9,473 nucleotides of DNA from an uncultured Collinsella sp. (GTDB lineage Bacteria > Actinomycetota > Coriobacteriia > Coriobacteriales > Coriobacteriaceae). Below are positions 1 to 4,928 of the stretch, one piece after another. The translations under genes were made by a program, and so were the position numbers. Position 1 is the first letter of the stretch, and each line of letters opens with the position of its first letter. The stretch covers positions 1-9,473 of the forward strand of contig URTZ01000071.1 of assembly GCA_900550825.1 (NCBI GenBank), written 5' to 3'. The notes under the pieces are model-generated. The model was not told where the DNA came from and ran no database searches. It saw only the letters and a list, made by a program, of their open reading frames with translations.

Positions 1-118
1 GTCCTGCGGAATGTTCCGGAGAGAAACCCCGTCCCGCCCCCGGATTCCCTGCGTTTACGGCCTTGAGGTCGGCGAGGGCGGAGATCGTGGCTGATGGGGA
101 TACGTGTCCCGGTCGCTG

Positions 119-139
119 TTTCGCGGCTTTGCCGCGAAA
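119..139. terminator. Perfect 9-bp hairpin, possible terminator of an upstream gene
   Basis: TTTCGCGGC at 119-127 pairs perfectly with GCCGCGAAA at 131-139 across a three-base TTT loop. A compact GC-rich stem like this suits an intrinsic terminator, but no T tract follows on either strand. It may instead be a structured intergenic repeat. The assignment as a terminator is weak; the hairpin itself is seen directly. Confidence 0.3.
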
Positions 140-158
140 GGCGTGTCACTTTGGGATG

Positions 159-196
159 GGTGGGGAGCGTGGTTGTTGCGGCAACTGATCCCCACC
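159..196. other. Second inverted repeat in the leader
   Basis: GGTGGGGA at 159-166 is the exact reverse complement of TCCCCACC at 189-196. The enclosed 22 bases contain a smaller GTTG/CAAC stem. It lies just upstream of the predicted -35 element. No T tract follows, so it is not a standard terminator. Its role is unknown. Confidence 0.3.
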
Positions 197-216
197 ATAA
201 ATTACCCTCGGCATAC

Positions 217-244
217 TTGCGCGAACGATTGCTCGTGCTACACT
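217..244 (+). promoter_or_regulatory. Predicted promoter of the riboswitch-ribU unit
   Basis: TTGCGC at 217-222 and TACACT at 239-244 are separated by 16 bases, and the -10 is preceded by TG-N (236-238), an extended -10 arrangement. The match to the sigma-70 consensus is moderate (3/6 and 4/6). Its position is apt: transcription would begin near 250, directly before the first helix of the FMN riboswitch. Confidence 0.45.
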
Positions 245-252
245 TGCAATTG

Positions 253-435
253 CTGTTTCAGGGCGGGGTGGAATTCCCCACTGGCGGTAAATCGGGCGGT
301 GTCAAAGGGACGCCGTGGCGCAGGCGAGGTGTCTGCGACCGAGCCGATGAGTCCGCGACCCGTGCGTGTGTTGGTTCGCATGCCGGCTGAACTGGTGAGA
401 TCCCAGTACCAACGGTTAGAGTCCGGATGAAAGAG
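253..435 (+). ncRNA. FMN riboswitch (RFN element)
   Basis: This cis-acting RNA binds flavin mononucleotide and reduces expression of the genes behind it. Conserved RFN blocks appear in order: the GGGCGGGGTGG/AATTCCCC arm at 261-280, CTGGCGGTAAAT at 281-292, AGTCCGCGACC at 350-360, the CTGGTGAGATCCCAG arm at 392-406, ACCAACGGTTAGAGT at 408-422 and CCGGATGAAAG at 423-433. The variable arm spans about 293-349. The closing helix can form between 253-259 and 429-435 (TTTC with GAAA, a G-G mismatch, then two more pairs). No hairpin with a T tract lies between the aptamer and the gene. The Shine-Dalgarno starts at about 436, so control is more likely by hiding the ribosome site than by termination. 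Confidence 0.95.
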
Positions 436-445
436 GCAGGTGATC
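436..445 (+). promoter_or_regulatory. ribU ribosome binding site abutting the riboswitch
   Basis: AGGTGATC at 438-445 matches eight bases of the anti-Shine-Dalgarno complement. The GGAGG core aligns at 436-440 with one mismatch, placing it seven bases before ATG 448. It follows directly on the closing helix of the FMN aptamer, which is what a translation-controlling riboswitch would need. It also decides the ribU start in favour of 448 over the in-frame ATG at 427, which is part of the aptamer. Confidence 0.7.
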
Positions 446-447
446 TT

Positions 448-1038
448 ATGTCTGAACAGTCGCAGCATATCCATTTTGAGAACACGAATAGGTGGAGCAC
501 CAAACAGCTCGTTACCATGGCGTTGATGTGCGCCTTGGGCGCCCTGTTTATGTACGTGCAGCTGCCCATCCTTCCTTCGGCGCCGTTTTTGACGTATGAC
601 CCGTCGCTGGTACCGGCGATGGTGTGCGGGTTTGCGTATGGTCCTGGCGCCGGCACTGCTGTTGCCGCTATGGCTATCGTTATCCATGCGCTCACCACGG
701 GTGACTGGGTCGGCGCGCTTATGAACCTGGTTGCCACGCTGGGCTACATTCTGCCTGCGGCTATCGTCTATCAGAAGATGCATACCTATAAGGGTGCCGT
801 GATTGGCCTGGTGCTCGGCGTTATTGCCGCTACGGCGTTGTCTATGGTCGCAAACCTTACCATTGGCGTATGGTTCTGGTATGGCTCGGTCGATGTGATC
901 GCCCCGCTCATGATTCCTGCCGTGCTGCCGTTCAACCTTATCAAGACCGTGCTTAACTCGGTGTTGACACTGGCGGTGTATAAAGCGGTCTCCAACCTCA
1001 TCACGCCTAAAAAGGACCAGGTCAAAGGCCGCGCATGA
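448..1038 (+). CDS. ribU: RibU, riboflavin-binding S component of an ECF transporter
   Basis: This membrane protein binds riboflavin outside the cell and works with the ECF module encoded by the next two genes. The 196-residue product is normal for the family and has about six hydrophobic segments (roughly residues 20-37, 54-62, 67-84, 92-108, 115-136 and 160-182). Residues 50-66, with YDPSLVP and GFAYGPG, match the RibU signature, and PFNLIK at 161-166 is the usual last-helix motif. A25-x-x-x-A29 in the first helix is the AxxxA type that contacts EcfT. The FMN riboswitch immediately upstream supports riboflavin as substrate. ATG 448 is chosen because it has the properly spaced ribosome site; ATG 427 lies inside the aptamer. 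The stop overlaps the next start (ATGA at 1035-1038), indicating coupled translation. Confidence 0.92.
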   Translation: MSEQSQHIHFENTNRWSTKQLVTMALMCALGALFMYVQLPILPSAPFLTYDPSLVPAMVCGFAYGPGAGTAVAAMAIVIHALTTGDWVGALMNLVATLGYILPAAIVYQKMHTYKGAVIGLVLGVIAATALSMVANLTIGVWFWYGSVDVIAPLMIPAVLPFNLIKTVLNSVLTLAVYKAVSNLITPKKDQVKGRA

Positions 1039-2939
1039 TTGAGTGTCGGGGCGTTTCCTTTAGCTATGACGGTGCCGTGTCGGCACTCGACGGTGTCGAT
1101 CTGAACATCGAGGACGGGGAGTTTTTCTGCATCCTCGGTGGCAATGGGTCGGGCAAGTCGACGTTTGCCAAGCATCTGAATGCGCTGCTGCAGCCCGATG
1201 CGGGCACGGTGCGCATTAACGGCATGGATGCGTCCGATCCCGAGCTGGTCTACGACATTCGTTCGACCGCGGGCATGGTATTCCAGAATCCCGATGATCA
1301 GCTGGTGGCAACGCTTGTCGAAGATGACGTTGCGTTCGGTCCCGAAAACCTTGGCGTGCCATCGGCGCAAATTGCGCAGCGCGTACGCGAGGCGCTGAAG
1401 GGTGTGGGCCTGGTGGGCTTTGAGCGCCACGAGACCCACGCGCTTTCGGGTGGCCAAAAGCAGCGCGTGGCGCTTGCCGGCGTGCTCGCCATGGAGCCGC
1501 GCGTTCTCATTTTGGATGAGGCTTCCTCGATGCTTGATCCGCGTGGGCGCAAGGGCCTCATGAAGGCTTGCCGCGCGTTGCACGATCGCGGCATGACCAT
1601 CGTGATGATTACGCACTTTATGGAAGAGGCCGCCGAGGCCGATCGTGTCGCGGTGTTTCGGGCGGGGCGCGTTGCCATGCTCGGTACGCCCGAGGAAATC
1701 TTGACGCGAGCGGACGAACTTGCGCAGCTCAACCTGGATATGCCGGCGTCGTGCTGCTTAGGTGGGACGCTTCGTGCGAAGGGCGTGCCCGTTTGCGCGC
1801 AGGTACGTGAGGCGGATATGGTCGCCGAGATTGCGCAGACTTATGCCGAGCGAAGTGGGGCAGGCACCGCGGGGCAGTCTTCCGCATCCCAGTTGGAAAT
1901 CGCTGACGGCACTGTTCCGGTAGACAACGAGGGCAACGCGTCGGAGCCCGTCATAGAGCTATCCCATGTTTCGTACAGTTATTCGCTGAGCGCCCGCGAG
2001 CGTCGCCGTTGGCACAAGCGCTCAGCCGCCGAGGGCGCATCGAACAAGCAGACCCTCTGGGGCAACGACCCTAGCAGCCCTTGGGCGTTGCGTGATGTGT
2101 CGCTAACGGTGTGTCGTGGCGAGTTCCTGGGCCTTGCGGGCCATACCGGTTCGGGTAAGTCGACGCTGGTTCAGCATCTCAACGGGTTGATTCGTCCGCA
2201 GGAGGGAAGCGTTTGCGCGCTGGGGCTCGATCTGTCAAACAAGAAAGACGCCGCCGCGGTTAAGGCCAAGGTCGGCGTGGTGTTTCAATATCCTGAGCGT
2301 CAGCTGTTTGCCGAAACCGTGGCGCAGGACGTGGCGTTTGGTCCGCACAACCTTGGCTTGCCGCAAGATGAAGTCGACCGTCGTGTCGAGTCATCGCTCT
2401 CGCGCGTGGGCCTCGATCTTTCCACGGTCGGCGACAAGAGCCCCTTTGAGCTTTCGGGCGGCCAGCAGCGTCGCGTGGCGTTTGCCGGCGTGCTCGCCAT
2501 GGAACCTGAGGTGCTGGTGCTCGACGAGCCCATGGCAGGCCTCGATCCGGCTGCCCGCAGGGATTTCCTGGAGCTCATTGGCCGTTTACATGACGAAGGC
2601 CTGACCGTTGTCATGGTTTCGCACAGCATGGATGACCTGGCAAATTGTTGTGACCGTATCGTTGTGATGAACGAGGGCGCGGTGTTTGCCGAGGGAACGC
2701 CCACGCAGGTTTTTGCGCATGCGGATGAGCTTAAATCAATCGGCTTGGGTGTTCCCGCTGCCCAGCGCATGGCGCTGGCGCTCGCGAAGGCAGGCGTGCC
2801 GCTGCGCTTTGACGGCCTCTATACGGTTGAGTCGCTGGCAGACGAGTTGGTGGACCTGCTAATCGGTCGCTCGGGCGGTCCTTCTAACGTCGCGGACATT
2901 GCTAAATCCAAGACGGTCGCGCGAGAGGAGGGCTGCTAA
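1035..2939 (+). CDS. Fused ECF transporter ATPase (EcfA1-EcfA2 in one chain)
   Basis: This 634-residue protein holds both nucleotide-binding domains that normally come as separate EcfA1 and EcfA2, and should power vitamin uptake from the cytoplasmic face. Domain 1 (about 1-235) has Walker A GGNGSGKST 35-43, Q-loop FQNP 83-86, signature LSGGQ 137-141, Walker B with DE 161-162, and switch H194. Domain 2 (about 306-580) has Walker A GHTGSGKST 369-377, FQYP 417-420, LSGGQ 473-477, DE 497-498 and H530. The MLDP after Walker B is EcfA1-like in domain 1, and GHTGSGKST plus AGLDP are EcfA2-like in domain 2. Both sites look catalytically complete. A linker of about 70 residues joins them, and domain 2 has an extra basic stretch (about 318-348) near its start. 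The gene overlaps ribU by four bases and ecfT by one. Confidence 0.92.
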   Translation: MIECRGVSFSYDGAVSALDGVDLNIEDGEFFCILGGNGSGKSTFAKHLNALLQPDAGTVRINGMDASDPELVYDIRSTAGMVFQNPDDQLVATLVEDDVAFGPENLGVPSAQIAQRVREALKGVGLVGFERHETHALSGGQKQRVALAGVLAMEPRVLILDEASSMLDPRGRKGLMKACRALHDRGMTIVMITHFMEEAAEADRVAVFRAGRVAMLGTPEEILTRADELAQLNLDMPASCCLGGTLRAKGVPVCAQVREADMVAEIAQTYAERSGAGTAGQSSASQLEIADGTVPVDNEGNASEPVIELSHVSYSYSLSARERRRWHKRSAAEGASNKQTLWGNDPSSPWALRDVSLTVCRGEFLGLAGHTGSGKSTLVQHLNGLIRPQEGSVCALGLDLSNKKDAAAVKAKVGVVFQYPERQLFAETVAQDVAFGPHNLGLPQDEVDRRVESSLSRVGLDLSTVGDKSPFELSGGQQRRVAFAGVLAMEPEVLVLDEPMAGLDPAARRDFLELIGRLHDEGLTVVMVSHSMDDLANCCDRIVVMNEGAVFAEGTPTQVFAHADELKSIGLGVPAAQRMALALAKAGVPLRFDGLYTVESLADELVDLLIGRSGGPSNVADIAKSKTVAREEGC

Positions 2940-3739
2940 TGGAGGCGTTTTCGTTTGGCAGCTACTATCCCGGCGATAGTGCGATCCACCGCCTAGACCC
3001 GCGAACTAAGTTGCTCTTGGGCTTTGTGTTTCTGATCACGACGCTCACAGTCAGCAGCTTCCGCGGACTGGCCCCGGTCGCAATCTTCGTTGTCCTGATC
3101 TATGCCGTGTCCCGGGTGCCGTTGCGCCGGGTCCTATCATCGATGGCACCATTGCTGGCGATTGTCGTGGTGGTCGCAGTGCTCAACCTGTTTTCCGACC
3201 AGAGCGGGCGCATCCTGTGGCAGCTCTGCTTTCTGCAGATAAGCGAGGGCTCGCTGCGTTCTGCCGCCTTTATGGCGTGCCGCCTGACCCTGATGATGGC
3301 CGGCATGAGCGCCATTACGCTCACCACGCCCACGCTCGACCTCACCGCGGGCTTTGAGCGTCTGCTCGCACCGTTTGCGCGCGTGGGGCTCCCTGCGCAT
3401 GAGCTCGGCATGATCATGGGTATCGCGCTGCGCTTTATGCCGCAGTTTGCCACCGAGATGAAGCAGACGGCGGACGCGCAGGCAAGCCGCGGCGCGCGCG
3501 TGACGTGCGGTCCGCTCGGCGGCGTGCGTATGCTCGGCAGTGTGGCGATTCCGCTGTTCACGGGCGTGTTCCGTCATGCCGAGACGCTTTCGGCCGCCAT
3601 GGATGCCCGTTGCTATCATGGCGAGCAGGGCCGCACACGTTTGCATGCGCTTGCATTTGGCCGCAGCGATGCGTTGGCGGCGGTGGTGACGGCGTTGCTG
3701 CTCATCTGCGTCATCGTCATCAATCTTCAACTTGTTTAG
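2939..3739 (+). CDS. ecfT: EcfT, transmembrane coupling component of the ECF transporter
   Basis: EcfT sits in the membrane and links the ATPases to the substrate-binding S component. The 266-residue length is typical. The N terminus carries the usual YYPGDSAIHRLDPRTKLL block (9-26), followed by hydrophobic segments at about 25-58, 68-86, 108-130, 153-166 and 244-264. The two coupling-helix motifs that touch the ATPases are SRG (183-185) and ARC within MDARCYHG (221-228). Family members vary around Ala-Arg-Gly here, so the Cys in the second motif is a variant rather than damage. Translation starts in the TAATG overlap with the fused ATPase stop, so all importer parts should be made from one message under the FMN riboswitch. 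EcfT may also serve other S components encoded elsewhere; the window cannot show this. Confidence 0.92.
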   Translation: MEAFSFGSYYPGDSAIHRLDPRTKLLLGFVFLITTLTVSSFRGLAPVAIFVVLIYAVSRVPLRRVLSSMAPLLAIVVVVAVLNLFSDQSGRILWQLCFLQISEGSLRSAAFMACRLTLMMAGMSAITLTTPTLDLTAGFERLLAPFARVGLPAHELGMIMGIALRFMPQFATEMKQTADAQASRGARVTCGPLGGVRMLGSVAIPLFTGVFRHAETLSAAMDARCYHGEQGRTRLHALAFGRSDALAAVVTALLLICVIVINLQLV

Positions 3740-3769
3740 GCGCGATTCGAGCGCAAGAAAGGGGTCCCT

Positions 3770-4216
3770 ATGACCGACAACGACCGCACGGCTCAGCTTG
3801 AGCGCGCCTGTTCGTATCTCAGGCGCATTCCGGCGTGGTATCTGGCCACGACCGATGTGGCCGACGGGTATCAGCCTCGCGTGAGGCCGTTTTCATTTGC
3901 CATGGTCGATGACGGTAAGCTGTGGTTTTGCACATCGCGCGACAAGGATGTGTGGGCGGAGCTGAGTGCGAATCCCAAGTTTGAACTCTCGGGCTGGAAG
4001 CCGGGGGAGTGCTGGATCGTGTTGACCGGCGAGGCCGCACTTGAGGACGACGCAGTTGCGAGCGACAAGGTGCGTCAAGCGGGTTTTAAGCACATGGTGG
4101 GCATCGGCGAGGAACACGAGAGCGCCAACGACGGCCGCCTTGCGTTCTTCTCGGTCCGCAACATCGCCGCGCGGTTCTGCGATATCGACGGCAGCGAGGA
4201 GCGCCTGGAGCTCTAG
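3770..4216 (+). CDS. Pyridoxamine 5'-phosphate oxidase-like (split-barrel flavin-binding) protein
   Basis: The product (148 residues) is a small protein of the PNPOx-like FMN-binding split-barrel type. The visible core runs from PAWYLAT at 21-27 through PRVRPFSF (36-43), DDGKLWF (47-53), TSRDKDVWAEL (55-65) and the FELSGW strand (71-76). This is the usual order in short family members: substrate-facing strand, RPF phosphate-binding region, then the KDVW helix. Such proteins commonly bind FMN and act as oxidoreductases or flavin sinks, but the substrate cannot be read from sequence. True pyridoxamine phosphate oxidase is longer, so that exact activity is unlikely. ATG 3770 follows an AAGAAAGGGG ribosome site after a 30-base gap from ecfT, so it probably belongs to the riboswitch-controlled operon. 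The gene at 4261-4671 is its paralogue. Confidence 0.85.
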   Translation: MTDNDRTAQLERACSYLRRIPAWYLATTDVADGYQPRVRPFSFAMVDDGKLWFCTSRDKDVWAELSANPKFELSGWKPGECWIVLTGEAALEDDAVASDKVRQAGFKHMVGIGEEHESANDGRLAFFSVRNIAARFCDIDGSEERLEL

Positions 4217-4260
4217 CTCACACAAACCAGGCTCCCAAACTAGCTAGTACAGGAGGAAAC

Positions 4261-4671
4261 GTGGACGGATTGAATACGGTTTTGGAGTATTTGACGTCGG
4301 TGCCGGCGTGGTATCTGGCGACAAGCGTGGACGGGCAGCCACATGTGCGTCCGTTCTCGTTTGCACAGATTCAGGACGGCAAGCTGTGGTTTGTGACGGC
4401 GCGCACCAAAGATGTGTGGCAAGAGCTTCTGCAAAACCAGCGCTTTGAGGCCACGAGTTGGTGGCCGGGCCATGGCTGGCTCATCTTGCGCGGGCGTGCC
4501 GGCTTGGATGACCGGGCTTTAGACGAAATGCGCGAAGCCGGGTGGAAGCATCTAGAGCACCTGGGCGAGCACTATGAGGGGCCTAACGACCCCGCGCTTG
4601 TCTTCTTTAGCGTCGAGGATTCCGAGGCATTTATCTGCAATCACGACGAATGGGTGCCGGTCGAGCTCTAG
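4261..4671 (+). CDS. Second pyridoxamine 5'-phosphate oxidase-like protein, paralogue of the preceding gene
   Basis: The product (136 residues) is again of the PNPOx-like split-barrel family. It aligns end to end with the preceding protein through PAWYLAT (15-21), PHVRPFSF (27-34), DGKLWFVT (39-46), TKDVWQEL (49-56), FEATSWWPG (62-70) and EAGWKHL (92-98). It is shorter at the N terminus and lacks two residues in the loop after PAWYLAT. Translation starts at GTG 4261, four bases after a strong AGGAGG (4251-4256); no ATG fits better. The 44-base gap and shared direction suggest co-transcription with ecfT and the first paralogue, and the hairpin at 4707-4764 would end the message. FMN binding is likely by family; the substrate is unknown. 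The pair probably arose by tandem duplication and then diverged. Confidence 0.85.
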   Translation: MDGLNTVLEYLTSVPAWYLATSVDGQPHVRPFSFAQIQDGKLWFVTARTKDVWQELLQNQRFEATSWWPGHGWLILRGRAGLDDRALDEMREAGWKHLEHLGEHYEGPNDPALVFFSVEDSEAFICNHDEWVPVEL

Positions 4672-4706
4672 CCAGCTGGCTCATCCTAACAACTTGGTTT
4701 TCGCAT

Positions 4707-4764
4707 GGGCGGGCCCCGTATTGCCCGGCGCCGTTAGGAGCGCCGGTCAATACGGGGCCCGCTC
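4707..4764 (+). terminator. Long GC-rich hairpin ending the flavin unit
   Basis: A 15-bp perfect stem (4709-4723 with 4748-4762) can be extended by two outer pairs (4707-4708 with 4763-4764, one of them G-U). After a C-T mismatch it continues inward with seven more pairs (4725-4731 with 4740-4746) around the eight-base loop at 4732-4739. It sits 36 bases after the last gene and before the arg operators, the right place for a terminator. Only a weak T-rich stretch (CATTTGTCAATTCC) follows, so classic intrinsic termination is not certain. Very strong stems with poor T tracts may still terminate in actinobacteria. Confidence 0.65.
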
Positions 4765-4805
4765 CATTTGTCAATTCCTTCAAGCGAATGTGTCGGGAAT
4801 GTTTC

Positions 4806-4823
4806 AATGCATGAATATGCAAG
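4806..4823 (+). promoter_or_regulatory. ARG box 1 (ArgR operator)
   Basis: TGCAT-GAAT-ATGCA at 4808-4821 has perfectly complementary five-base arms around a four-base spacer. This is the 5-4-5 layout of ArgR/AhrC operators, in the TGCAT form rather than the enterobacterial TGAAT form. It lies about 105 bases upstream of argC, the first gene of the arginine cluster. ArgR with bound arginine would be expected to repress here. The regulator gene itself is not in the window. Confidence 0.75.
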
Positions 4824-4826
4824 CCA

Positions 4827-4844
4827 TTTATGTGTTCATGCATC
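4827..4844 (+). promoter_or_regulatory. ARG box 2 (ArgR operator, weaker left half)
   Basis: TATGT-GTTC-ATGCA at 4829-4842 has a perfect right half but a degenerate left half. It starts exactly 21 bases after box 1, which leaves three bases between two 18-base boxes, the classic tandem ArgR spacing that puts both on one face of the helix for a hexamer. It covers the probable -35 region of the argC promoter. Confidence 0.65.
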
Positions 4845-4859
4845 TTTTGGTGCTAAAGT
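4831..4859 (+). promoter_or_regulatory. Possible argC promoter
   Basis: TGCTAAAGT at 4851-4859 reads as an extended -10 (TG-N plus TAAAGT, 4/6). The matching -35 position (4831-4836, TGTGTT) is poor and lies inside ARG box 2, as expected for a repressor-controlled promoter. Transcription would start near 4866, leaving a leader of about 60 bases before argC. The element is weak and is offered mainly because of its position. Confidence 0.3.
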
Positions 4860-4928
4860 TTCAACCCACCTCATAACGACTGCTGAGAAATGCGCATCGG
4901 TGCATAAATCGCAGACAAGGAGTCTGAT

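Larger units (their letters stand above)
1..252. other. Non-coding leader upstream of the flavin unit
   Basis: I find no convincing gene here. Reading frame 3 on the + strand is open from the left edge to a TGA at 186-188 (61 codons), and the opposite strand is open from 145 to the edge. The first has no visible start and resembles no family I know; the second contains no start codon. The stretch holds two hairpins (119-139 and 159-196) and the likely promoter of the riboswitch transcript (217-244). It could contain the 3' end or terminator of a gene lying left of the window. Confidence 0.5.

Noticed and set aside
2..145. Open frame on the minus strand at the left edge
   Set aside because: It is closed by a stop at 146-148 and contains no ATG, GTG or TTG start, so no gene can begin in it.
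94..430. Two overlapping + strand reading frames of 98 and 108 codons across the riboswitch
   Set aside because: They cross the riboswitch and its promoter, have no ribosome site and resemble no protein family.
427..447. In-frame ATG giving ribU seven extra residues
   Set aside because: This ATG is part of the conserved CCGGATGAAAG block of the FMN aptamer and has no ribosome site; ATG 448 has one at the right distance.
238..783. Antisense frames of 159 and 181 codons over the riboswitch and ribU
   Set aside because: They are shadows of a conserved RNA and a conserved membrane protein gene, with low-complexity basic products.
786..1616. Antisense frame of 276 codons over the ribU-ATPase junction
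   Set aside because: It is a high-GC shadow frame; the opposite strand carries clear RibU and ABC motifs.
4901..4914. TGCATAAATCGCA as a third ARG box before argC
   Set aside because: The right half does not match and the spacer is three, not four, bases; it lies well away from the tandem pair.
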